Assembly: GCA_003455275.1 (NCBI GenBank)
Contig: DMRR01000238.1
Span: 1-7,458 of the forward strand
Source of the DNA: Bacteroidota bacterium
Lineage (GTDB): Bacteria; Bacteroidota; Bacteroidia; Chitinophagales; UBA10324
Length of the DNA: 7,458 nt
Direction of reading: 5' to 3'
The first letter of the stretch is position 1; the number at the start of each line of letters is the position of its first letter. This document shows positions 1-6,747 of this stretch, piece after piece. The notes below the pieces were generated by a model that searched no databases, was not told the DNA's origin, and saw only the letters and a program-made list of their open reading frames with translations. The position numbers and the translations under genes are program-made.

Positions 1-466
1 CTCCCTTGCCATCATAACCATCGCGACAAAGTTTTGCAGCGAAGCGATTCCAGTTTTTTTTCTGTAAAATATTTTTCCATTCAGCAGGAGAAGAAGCAAT
101 TTCAAAATCAGCGGTAGGAATATTATTCGAACGATAAAAATTTTTCTGCGCTCCCTTGTCCTGAATCATCTGCAGAATTTTCGGAGAAGGAATTAATTTC
201 TTTCCTTTCTTTTCCAACTCAAGCAATGCATCAATATAAATGTGTTCAATTTCATAAGTGAGCACATCGCATTTTTCTGCAAGCTGCATAAGTGGTGCTG
301 CTTCAGAAATGCTTCCGACAATATGCTCATGCGCAATTACAGAAGCAGGACAATTTTTATCGGCGTCAACTATGATGCACTCAATATTGTAACGCAGCGC
401 TTCTTCAATAAACATTCGGCCAAGTTGGCCGCCGCCGATAATACCAATCACTGGTTTGTGAGTCAT
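1..466 (-). CDS. purK: PurK, N5-carboxyaminoimidazole ribonucleotide synthase (N-terminal part, cut by window edge)
   Basis: This ORF opens at ATG 466 and runs off the left edge, giving 155 residues of a protein that is usually about 370-390. The translation begins MTHKPVIGIIGGGQLGRM, the N-terminal nucleotide-fold glycine loop of PurK (residues 11-18). TYEIEHI follows (70-76), then the SPK...QDK segment (94-104) and YRSNNIPT (111-118) leading into the ATP-grasp domain, and GYDGKG (150-155), the ATP-grasp glycine loop. PurK is a cytosolic enzyme that uses ATP and bicarbonate to carboxylate AIR to N5-CAIR in purine synthesis; PurE then acts on the product. The frame is open upstream of the ATG only to a TGA at about 493-495, with no other ATG or GTG, so 466 is the likely start. 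There is no Shine-Dalgarno sequence. A 180-base gap from the upstream dehydrogenase suggests its own transcription unit. The family call is secure; the C-terminal part cannot be judged. Confidence 0.95.
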   Translation of the reverse strand, partial: MTHKPVIGIIGGGQLGRMFIEEALRYNIECIIVDADKNCPASVIAHEHIVGSISEAAPLMQLAEKCDVLTYEIEHIYIDALLELEKKGKKLIPSPKILQMIQDKGAQKNFYRSNNIPTADFEIASSPAEWKNILQKKNWNRFAAKLCRDGYDGKG

Positions 467-483
467 GCGGGCGAAAATAATCT

Positions 484-648
484 GAGTACATGTTCATTGG
501 TTTATTAGTTCATTGGTGGAATGAGAAAAAGAATTTCCCCGGAGTTAACTTTCTTGTTATTTATTTCAATATACAAAAAGTATTAATCAAACGAAACATC
601 TATCAAACCAATAAACGAATGAACCAATAAACCAATGAACAAGTATTC
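484..648. repeat. Imperfect 32-base inverted repeat made of 8-base tandem units, with a 101-base interior
   Basis: Left arm 484-515 and right arm 617-648 are reverse complements with 28 of 32 matches. The core of each arm is an octamer tandem. On the plus strand, 492-515 reads GTTCATTG, GTTTATTA, GTTCATTG. Positions 609-640 read CAATAAAC, GAATGAAC, CAATAAAC, CAATGAAC. The right arm ends at the dehydrogenase stop codon (647-649). The left arm lies 18 bases before the purK start. The 101-base interior is AT-rich and has no ORF, but may carry the purK promoter. No target-site duplication is visible outside the arms, so calling it a MITE would be speculation. It may be a member of an interspersed intergenic repeat family, or a long hairpin in the mRNA between the two genes. 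Confidence 0.8.
575..607 (-). promoter_or_regulatory. Possible purK promoter (degenerate Bacteroidota type)
   Basis: On the minus strand, TTTG (604-607) is followed after 21 bases by TACTTTTT (575-582). This resembles the Bacteroidota pattern TTTG-N19/20-TAnnTTTG, but the last base of the -7 element is off. It lies inside the inverted-repeat element, and the implied 5' leader is roughly 100 bases. It is the best candidate in the gap but not a strong match. Confidence 0.3.
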
Positions 649-685
649 ACGAATTCACCATCACACTTTTTACATTCACGAATTC
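645..685. repeat. 12-base direct repeat at the dehydrogenase 3' end
   Basis: ATTCACGAATTC occurs at 645-656 and again at 674-685, 29 bases apart. On the coding strand the upstream copy reads in frame as Glu-Phe-Val-Asn. The second copy is read in a shifted frame and supplies the last Asn-Ser codons and the TGA stop. The dehydrogenase keeps a normal family length, so any duplication affects only the last few residues. Confidence 0.7.
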
Positions 686-2002
686 GCGGATGCCATGCAA
701 ACTCAACTCGCGGCCATAACCTGATTTTTTTATTCCGCCGAAAGGCATTCTTTGATCTGATTTCATCAGCGTATTTACATACACCGAACCGCATTCAACT
801 TGTTTCGCCAGGCTAATTCCGCGCGCGACATCCTTCGTCCACACTGAACCGCCGAGCCCGAATTGAGAATTGTTCGCGAGTCGAATGGCTTCTTCTTCGG
901 TGGTGAAAGAAATAATAGCAGCCACCGGTCCAAAGAGTTCTTCATCGAATGCCGGCATTCCAGGTTTCACCTTTACCAGAATTGTTGGTTGAAAGAATGC
1001 AGCCTCACGACGGCCACCGCAAATAATCTGAGCTCCTTTATCAATAGATTTATTAACCTGCATTTCCAGTTCAACTGCCAGATCTTCCCGCGCCATCACT
1101 GACACCTGAGTTTTTTTATTGATCGGATTGCCCGATTGAAGTGAAAGAAATTTTTCTTTCAGCTTATCTGTGAATTCATCAACAATTTTTTCTGAAACAA
1201 TAAACCTCTTAGCTGCAATGCAACTCTGCCCGTTGTTTCCAAGGCGAGAGCTTACCGCATTTTTAACGGCAAAATTTATTTCTGCATCATGCAATACAAT
1301 AAAGGGATCGCTTCCGCCGAGCTCAAGCACGGTTTTCTTAATCTGTTTTCCGGCGAGTGATGCAACTGAACTTCCGGCATGTTCACTTCCGGTGAGCGAA
1401 ATTCCTTTTACTAAATGATGAGAAATAATTTTTTCTACTGATGAAGAGTCAATCATCAAAGTTTGAAATACGGCCGGAGGAAATCCTGCTTCAGTAAATA
1501 ATTCTTCAATTAAAACCGCACATTGCGGAACATTGGAGGCGTGTTTTAACAAACAAACATTTCCTGCCATGATTGCGGGAACGGCAAACCGAAGTACCTG
1601 CCAGTATGGAAAATTCCAGGGCATCACTCCGAGAATAACTCCCATGGGTTCATAATGGATAAAACTTTTTTCGGCTTCGGTCTCAATTGTTTCATCAGCT
1701 AAAAATTGTTCGGCATTTTCTCCATAATATTTACAGAGGCGCGAACACTTTTCAATTTCCAATCCTGATTCAATGAAAAGTTTTCCCATTTCAAGTGTTG
1801 CAATTCGCGAGAGTTCATCCTTTTTATCATGAAGAATTTCACTGAGCTTCAGCATTAAGATTTTTCTATTTTGGAATGAACTGTTTCGCCATGAACGAAA
1901 GGCTTCACCCGCATCTGAAATTTTTTTGTTCAACTCTTCAGGTGTAAGTGCAGAAAATTCAGCGAGGAGTTTTCCGTCAAATGGATTTATGCTGGATATC
2001 AT
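647..2002 (-). CDS. NAD(P)-dependent succinate-semialdehyde dehydrogenase-like aldehyde dehydrogenase (YneI/Sad type)
   Basis: A complete 451-residue aldehyde dehydrogenase. In order it has PWNFP (128-132), the cofactor-binding Lys153 in LLKHASN, the GSEHAGS nucleotide-binding loop (about 205-211), and LELGGSDP with the general-base Glu227. NNGQSC follows with catalytic Cys261, then EELFGP (about 354-359), and the C-terminal KSDQRMPFGG and SGYGREL motifs. The wording NNGQSC-AAKRF and KSDQRMPFGGIKKSGYGREL is typical of the YneI/Sad branch, which oxidises succinate semialdehyde to succinate in the cytosol. The true substrate here is inferred from family. ATG 2002 is chosen because it gives the usual family start (INPFDGK near residue 5) and follows an A-rich stretch. 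The longer reading would begin at TTG 2044, inside a consensus -7 promoter element. It stands 135 bases from the GWxTD gene, so it is probably transcribed alone. All catalytic residues are intact. Confidence 0.93.
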   Translation of the reverse strand: MISSINPFDGKLLAEFSALTPEELNKKISDAGEAFRSWRNSSFQNRKILMLKLSEILHDKKDELSRIATLEMGKLFIESGLEIEKCSRLCKYYGENAEQFLADETIETEAEKSFIHYEPMGVILGVMPWNFPYWQVLRFAVPAIMAGNVCLLKHASNVPQCAVLIEELFTEAGFPPAVFQTLMIDSSSVEKIISHHLVKGISLTGSEHAGSSVASLAGKQIKKTVLELGGSDPFIVLHDAEINFAVKNAVSSRLGNNGQSCIAAKRFIVSEKIVDEFTDKLKEKFLSLQSGNPINKKTQVSVMAREDLAVELEMQVNKSIDKGAQIICGGRREAAFFQPTILVKVKPGMPAFDEELFGPVAAIISFTTEEEAIRLANNSQFGLGGSVWTKDVARGISLAKQVECGSVYVNTLMKSDQRMPFGGIKKSGYGRELSLHGIREFVNVKSVMVNS

Positions 2003-2041
2003 TTTCTTTTTCTGTCTGCTTATTTTTTCAATTATCAGGCT

Positions 2042-2049
2042 CAAAAATA
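2042..2049 (-). promoter_or_regulatory. -7 element, probable promoter of the aldehyde dehydrogenase gene
   Basis: The minus strand reads TATTTTTG, an exact match to TAnnTTTG, about 40 bases before ATG 2002. No convincing TTTG/TTG lies at the -33 position. The element sits inside a near-perfect A/T palindrome (2042-2056). The expected transcript start near 2035 gives a leader of about 30 bases. Confidence 0.45.
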
Positions 2050-2056
2050 TTTTTTG

Positions 2057-2079
2057 TACCGGAGTAAATTTTTACCGGA
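2057..2079. promoter_or_regulatory. Paired TACCGGA sites upstream of the -7 element, candidate operator
   Basis: TACCGGA occurs at 2057-2063 and 2073-2079, exactly 16 bases apart. A further CCGGA lies at 2099-2103. The pair covers the spacer and -33 region of the dehydrogenase promoter, where a repressor or activator could bind. The intervening bases also allow a bulged hairpin (CCGGTAAA with TTTA-CT-CCGG on the minus strand). There is no T-run after it, so it is not an intrinsic terminator. The regulator is unknown. Confidence 0.3.
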
Positions 2080-2137
2080 ATGTGAATTAAAAAGTAGTCC
2101 GGAAGACAATAATATTCTTGAGTTGAAGTGTGCTTGC

Positions 2138-3370
2138 TTAGTCTGCAAGTCCATGCCGCCATGCATATCCCTGCCTGTTCCATGAATCAAAATAGTTTGG
2201 GTTTCGCATGAGTATCCATGAATCAGCATGATATGGATTTTCTTCTCTTACAAATTTAAAACGAAGGGCAGAGCGGTTTCCACGCGACCGATAACCCCAC
2301 CACTCAGCATCCCGGTCAAAATAAACTTCATCAGGAGGACCATAGATTATATAGACCAAACCTTTATCTGTTTGCCATCCTTCCTGGTAGGTAGTGAAGA
2401 ATTCATTCGCAAACTGAACCCGGGTGTAATAGCGGCGAATCATATCTTTTGCATGATCCATTGTTCCGCTTTTTTCCAGCCAGAAACTATCGACTCGTTC
2501 TTTCAGGTTTTTTTCATTGATGTAATCATATTCATCATTCTTGGTAATATATCTCAGGCATTTAGCCAGATTCTCCAAACTACTGACTGAGGGAAAATCA
2601 TTTCTAACGCCAAGGAGACAAAAATTCTGAGAAGGGTTTTTTGATGAAACAATCCAGTAAAGACCTTCGTTGCTCAGGTTAAAATTTTCATTTGAAGTAA
2701 TTACATAAACCGTATCTACCTTTTCAGGAAACTGCTGTGGCTGGTACGAAAAAAATGTTGGAGCCGCCAGGTGAAATGAAAATTTGTAAAATGAAATTCG
2801 GAAAGTATCAGTTCCGGTTTGATTTCTGAATTGAAAGATTGTGTTTTCATTAGCATAGGGAAGAATATATTTTTCGTTTGTCCCTGCAATCAAGGGATAA
2901 ATTTTAGGCAAGGATCCATAACTGTTTTCGACTGGAATTATTTTCTGTATCGATTTGAGTGATGAAGTTTCAACCAGAGTGAAATGAATGATTTCGTTTT
3001 CACCTGATTTTAAAGAAATAGGAATTTCAAAATGATAAGATAAAAATGAAGGGCTAATGCTGATAGTTTTTTCAGAGCTGTCTTTGGCATACAAATTTTG
3101 TATGCCGGCGTAAAACTTCAGGCTGGCAACAAAAGTTAATTTCTTCAACTGAAAATTATTCTGAGCGGCCGGTACATCGATTACAAGGGTTACTGAGTCT
3201 GCTGAAACCGGAAACACTGCAGTATGAGCAAACAATAAAGTTTGTATCGGATTGTATTGAGCTGCTAGATCCAGATGGCGTAAATCATAAATCGGCTTGC
3301 ACGAATAACAAGCTATGATGAAAAGAAAAAATGAAAGAAAATTTTTAAGAAAAAAAATCGCCCTTACCAT
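2138..3370 (-). CDS. GWxTD-domain lipoprotein
   Basis: A 410-residue protein whose last third is a GWxTD domain. GWQTDKG (331-337) is followed directly by LVYIIYGPPDEVYF and then an aromatic-rich tail (EWWGYRSRG, FKFVREENPY). The N-terminus is a hydrophobic signal sequence with basic residues R3 and K9, ending in a lipobox-like IIAC with Cys21, so export and lipidation are likely. Residues 40-260 look like beta-rich extracytoplasmic sequence with no family I can name. GWxTD proteins are widespread in Bacteroidota and their biochemical role is not settled. ATG 3370 is preferred because it gives a compact signal peptide. A GTG at 3398-3400 would add ten residues. Either start places the first codons within an intrinsic-terminator hairpin: the ATG lies in the loop and the T-run encodes Phe-Phe. 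No Shine-Dalgarno sequence is seen. It may be the minor downstream partner of the DUF2723 gene. Confidence 0.88.
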   Translation of the reverse strand: MVRAIFFLKNFLSFFLFIIACYSCKPIYDLRHLDLAAQYNPIQTLLFAHTAVFPVSADSVTLVIDVPAAQNNFQLKKLTFVASLKFYAGIQNLYAKDSSEKTISISPSFLSYHFEIPISLKSGENEIIHFTLVETSSLKSIQKIIPVENSYGSLPKIYPLIAGTNEKYILPYANENTIFQFRNQTGTDTFRISFYKFSFHLAAPTFFSYQPQQFPEKVDTVYVITSNENFNLSNEGLYWIVSSKNPSQNFCLLGVRNDFPSVSSLENLAKCLRYITKNDEYDYINEKNLKERVDSFWLEKSGTMDHAKDMIRRYYTRVQFANEFFTTYQEGWQTDKGLVYIIYGPPDEVYFDRDAEWWGYRSRGNRSALRFKFVREENPYHADSWILMRNPNYFDSWNRQGYAWRHGLAD

Positions 3371-3385
3371 GAATGATAAGGGCGA
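3350..3385 (-). terminator. Intrinsic terminator after the DUF2723 gene, overlapping the GWxTD start
   Basis: On the minus strand a perfect 9-base stem, TCGCCCTTA (3377-3385) pairing with TAAGGGCGA (3358-3366), encloses a 10-base loop. Eight T residues follow (3350-3357). The hairpin begins 36 bases past the DUF2723 stop codon. Its loop contains the probable ATG of the GWxTD gene (3368-3370), and the T-run lies within that gene's signal-peptide codons. It could end transcription of the DUF2723 gene, attenuate read-through into the lipoprotein gene, or present the start codon in a loop. Confidence 0.8.
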
Positions 3386-3421
3386 ATGTAAATGATTCAC
3401 AAAAGTTAAATAGACCGATCA

Positions 3422-6400
3422 CTAATCTTCACTGTCATTTTCTTTTCCATTGTCATATAAATCTTTGAACTGATTAAATGCAGGGCCAACTTTTTTCTCC
3501 AGATCATCCCATTTTGCAGTCTGTGACATTGCCTGAATCTGATAGAAAACAACAATAGCTTCATTAATATCTCGCTGATAAAATCCTTGTAAGTGATCAG
3601 ACAGGCTGGTGAAATACAAAATATTTTTATAGTAAATATTGAAAAGTTTTTCGGCAATTGCTTTCGCTTTATCGGATGCACCAGCTTTCAGATATGAATT
3701 AGCAATGGGCAAAACTGATGAGGTGAGCGGTATGTTTTTTTCAGGAAGAGCTTTCATTGAGTAATCAAGTACTTCAATTGCTTTTGCTGTATCGCCTTCT
3801 TCAATCAATTTAGAAGAAAGCCTTGCGAAATTGCTTCGGAGGTTTGTAACCATTCGAAGAATATTCTCATCAAGATAAACATCATACTTATCTACTCCTC
3901 CCCACTGGAATTTGTGCATGATATTATCATACATGATATCCGTCCGAACAGAACCCGGCAATCCGTCTTTGTCTTTATCCTCGCGTTTCACAGGAGTAAG
4001 GCGATAGATCAAACCATATTGCTGCATATAATCTGAAAGCCCAAGAAAATTATCCTGACTGGAAGAAATAGCAAAACACACTGGTCTTTTCCAATTGGTA
4101 GTTGCAATGATGTCAAGCACCATCAAATCAGGTTTCATCAAGGATGATTTATTAAGCGTCCATTCAATTTTAGATGGGATTTTTGCGGAGTCTTTTAGCT
4201 GAACAACATTGTTCTTTAACACATATTCTTTGTCAACCGGTATCGATAGTTTTTTTGTAGGAAGGAAATTTTCGGATTCGCCATCGCCATAAGTTCCTTT
4301 TTTAGAAGGGTCGCACATGAATCGAATGACCTGTTTTGCATCATAATACTGATTGGGGTCAACATCGGTGTTGGGATTATAGCGTGTGATATCGTGATTA
4401 GATCCGCGATAAACTTCTGAAGCGATATCAATTGGCAGTGGATCGCTTTCATTAATTTTTCTTTTCAAATTATCAATATACCAGTCCACGCCAAGTAAAC
4501 TGAGATTGATGATCCGTACATCTGGTCGAATACCTTCAGTCTCCTGTGCATACCAGAGCGGGTAAGTATCGTTATCTCCTTGAGTAAACAGAATTGCATT
4601 TTTTGGACAACTCTCTAAATAATTTATTCCCATGTCGCGGGCAGTATAACGATTGCTTCTGTTATGATCATCCCATCCTTGCGCTCCCATAATTGCAGGC
4701 GCAGACACGCAAATAATAAACCCGGCGAGTGCTGCCATTTTTGGACTCATTCTCTTTTTCATAAATTCGTAAACAGCCATTACGCCAAATCCAATCCAAA
4801 TACAAAATGCATAGAAACTTCCTGCATAAGCGTAATCACGCTCGCGCGGCTGAAGAGGTGTTTGATTCAGATAAAGCACTATCGCCAGCCCTGTAAAGAA
4901 AAACAGAAGCATTACTACACTCGCATCATGTTTATCTCTTTTGAAATGAAAAAACATTCCTATTAAACCAATGATTAGCGGAATGAAATAAAACTTGTTT
5001 CTCGCTTTGTTATCTGCCAGGTAATCCGGTAAATCTTTTTGCGGGCCAAGCATCGCTTCATCTACCGGCGTTATTCCGCTCATCCAGTTTCCATGCTCAT
5101 AATCATTATTCAAACCCTGCATATCATTTTGCCTTCCTGCAAAATTCCACATGAAATATCTCCAATACATATAATAACATTGGTAGGAAAAAAAGAATCC
5201 CATGTTATCGCTGAAATTCGGTTTGTCATTATCACCCAGATTCAGCCACTCTTTATAAAAACTTACATGTGAAGGATCATCATTATCGAATATGCGGGGG
5301 AAAATTGTTTCATCGGCGGGGTCATAATTGATGATTGGCTTGCGGCCCAGCTCTTCATATTTCTTATCGCCTTTCCAGTATTTCATTTCACCACTCTTCC
5401 AGTCAATCTGATCTTGTCTTGTAATTTTTGCAGTGAAATATTGCCCGTAAAAAAGCGGGCGGTCACCATATTGTTCACGATCCAGATAAGAAACCAGGTT
5501 CAGAAAATTGCTTGGGCGGCTCATGTTAATGCTGGGATTTGCATTGGCCCGAATGAGAACCATGGTATAAGATGAATAACCAATAATTATCACGATCACA
5601 GTCATTACTGCTGTGTGCAGCCATGGAAGAGCTTTTTGTTTTGAATATCTGTAGGTGAAAAATAAAATGGCAGCGATAATGATGAACCACACTATGATTC
5701 CTGTATTGAATGGAAGGTTAAGCGTGTTTACAAAAAAGATGTCGAAGTCAGTACCGATGTCAGGTATTCCTGGAATAATTCCATATTGAACAAATCCAAG
5801 AATGCCGCATGAAATCAAAAATGTTTTTAGTATTCCCCAGTTGTTAACTGTTTTTGCTTTGCGGAAATACACAACAAAAACAAGAGCAGGAATTGTAAGA
5901 AGATTTAGTAAGTGAACACCAATGGAAAGTCCCATCATGTAACCAATAAAAACAATCCACCGGTCGGCGTATTTTTCATCGGCTACATTATCCCACTTGA
6001 AAATCGCCCAAGTAACAAGCGCTGTGAAAAAAGCAGAAGAAGCATATACCTCACCTTCTACCGCAGAGAACCAATTTGAATCTGTGAAAGTGCAAGCCAT
6101 TGCCCCTACAAAACCTGAAGCAACAACAGCAATAATTTGGTCAAAACTCATATCACTTTCTTTTGCAGTTGTCAGTTTGCGAGCCATAGCTGTAATGGTC
6201 CAGAATAAAAACAATCCTGTCAGACCACCCATAATGTTGCTCATTATATTCACACAGAAGGCAACATGATCTGGGCCGCTTGCGAATAGAGTAAACAACC
6301 TTGCAATCATGAGAAACAATGGTGCACCAGGCGAGTGGGCAACCTGTAACTTATATGCACAACTCACGAATTCACCGCAGTCCCAAAAGCTACCAGTAGG

Positions 6401-6484
6401 TTCGGCAGTTAAATAATAAACAAGAAATGAAAGTAAAAACACCAGCCATCCTACGGCGTTGTTTATCTTATTGTATAGCGTCAT
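3422..6484 (-). CDS. DUF2723 polytopic membrane protein, probable GT-C protein O-mannosyltransferase-like enzyme
   Basis: A 1020-residue protein. The N-terminal half has about nine hydrophobic segments (roughly 11-26, 55-70, 76-100, 115-133, 145-163, 174-205, 219-237, 262-278, 290-310). A soluble insert spans about 315-495, then four more segments follow (498-513, 521-539, 553-574, 584-600). The rest (600-1020) is soluble and includes a helical, TPR-like stretch near 880-985. The first loop carries FWDCGEF (33-39) with acidic D35 and E38, then HSPGAP (50-55); this is the DUF2723 signature and resembles the acidic first-loop motif of GT-C glycosyltransferases. LQPRERDYAYAG (544-555) and FTQGDNDTYPLWY (633-645) are further conserved-looking blocks. 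Human TMEM260, also DUF2723, is a protein O-mannosyltransferase; a similar role at the bacterial inner membrane is inference. ATG 6484 lies just after a strong promoter and starts directly before the first membrane segment. An intrinsic terminator follows the stop. Confidence 0.9.
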   Translation of the reverse strand: MTLYNKINNAVGWLVFLLSFLVYYLTAEPTGSFWDCGEFVSCAYKLQVAHSPGAPLFLMIARLFTLFASGPDHVAFCVNIMSNIMGGLTGLFLFWTITAMARKLTTAKESDMSFDQIIAVVASGFVGAMACTFTDSNWFSAVEGEVYASSAFFTALVTWAIFKWDNVADEKYADRWIVFIGYMMGLSIGVHLLNLLTIPALVFVVYFRKAKTVNNWGILKTFLISCGILGFVQYGIIPGIPDIGTDFDIFFVNTLNLPFNTGIIVWFIIIAAILFFTYRYSKQKALPWLHTAVMTVIVIIIGYSSYTMVLIRANANPSINMSRPSNFLNLVSYLDREQYGDRPLFYGQYFTAKITRQDQIDWKSGEMKYWKGDKKYEELGRKPIINYDPADETIFPRIFDNDDPSHVSFYKEWLNLGDNDKPNFSDNMGFFFSYQCYYMYWRYFMWNFAGRQNDMQGLNNDYEHGNWMSGITPVDEAMLGPQKDLPDYLADNKARNKFYFIPLIIGLIGMFFHFKRDKHDASVVMLLFFFTGLAIVLYLNQTPLQPRERDYAYAGSFYAFCIWIGFGVMAVYEFMKKRMSPKMAALAGFIICVSAPAIMGAQGWDDHNRSNRYTARDMGINYLESCPKNAILFTQGDNDTYPLWYAQETEGIRPDVRIINLSLLGVDWYIDNLKRKINESDPLPIDIASEVYRGSNHDITRYNPNTDVDPNQYYDAKQVIRFMCDPSKKGTYGDGESENFLPTKKLSIPVDKEYVLKNNVVQLKDSAKIPSKIEWTLNKSSLMKPDLMVLDIIATTNWKRPVCFAISSSQDNFLGLSDYMQQYGLIYRLTPVKREDKDKDGLPGSVRTDIMYDNIMHKFQWGGVDKYDVYLDENILRMVTNLRSNFARLSSKLIEEGDTAKAIEVLDYSMKALPEKNIPLTSSVLPIANSYLKAGASDKAKAIAEKLFNIYYKNILYFTSLSDHLQGFYQRDINEAIVVFYQIQAMSQTAKWDDLEKKVGPAFNQFKDLYDNGKENDSED

Positions 6485-6503
6485 ATTGATTTTTGAAAGT
6501 GGT

Positions 6504-6535
6504 CAAACTTAATCGAAGAGTATTTATTGTTCAAA
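6504..6535 (-). promoter_or_regulatory. Promoter of the DUF2723 gene
   Basis: On the minus strand, TTTG (6532-6535) is followed after 20 bases by TAAGTTTG (6504-6511). This is an essentially perfect Bacteroidota primary-sigma promoter. The predicted transcript start near 6498 leaves a leader of about 14 bases before ATG 6484, with no Shine-Dalgarno sequence. Confidence 0.75.
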
Positions 6536-6649
6536 GAGGAAATTTTATTTCCCTGCTTTATAACTTGAAGTGTTTAGTCAGAAAAATTTTTTTCATGAAA
6601 TCAATTCTAATAAAAATTAAGATGTAACAATTCGTGCATCTGCGGAAAT

Positions 6650-6711
6650 GAAACTTAAAATTCATCTCCACTTTTCTCCCTCTGAAACCACTACAGAAAA
6701 TATTTTCCCAC
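6650..6711 (-). promoter_or_regulatory. Inverted MraZ-box-like array with a second possible promoter facing the DUF2723 gene
   Basis: On the minus strand GTGG occurs at 6708-6711, 6688-6691 and 6668-6671, exactly 20 bases apart. A related AGGG at 6678-6681 falls on the same ten-base phase. The last box reads GTGGAG, and 14 bases from its first G a TAAGTTTC begins (6650-6657), one base from TAnnTTTG. In the mraZ promoter the distance from GTGGAG to the -7 element is identical. A transcript from here would read into the DUF2723 gene with a leader of about 160 bases. Function is inferred from the resemblance only. Confidence 0.4.
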
Positions 6712-6747
6712 TGAAAAAATTTTTATCAAAATTTCATTGAATTTCTA

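Noticed and set aside
242..508. Plus-strand open frame of 88 codons
   Set aside because: It lies antisense to the well-conserved purK coding sequence and resembles no known protein.
492..640. The octamer tandems as a CRISPR array
   Set aside because: Units are eight bases and contiguous, with no 25-40 base spacers, and the two blocks are in opposite orientation; no cas gene is present.
484..648. Calling the inverted repeat a MITE or insertion sequence
   Set aside because: No target-site duplication, no transposase and no second copy can be seen within this window.
2003..2044. Longer dehydrogenase start at 2044
   Set aside because: The codon is TTG within an exact -7 promoter element, and the extra 14 residues are not part of the family's N-terminus.
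2057..2079. CCGG hairpin as an intrinsic terminator of the GWxTD gene
   Set aside because: The stem is short and bulged, and no T-run follows on the minus strand.
2228..2590. Plus-strand open frame of 120 codons
   Set aside because: It is antisense to the GWxTD domain itself; the minus-strand frame carries the recognisable motif.
3371..3400. GTG start at 3400 for the GWxTD gene
   Set aside because: It adds ten residues before an already complete signal peptide; ATG 3370 is simpler. It is kept as an alternative because both starts touch the hairpin.
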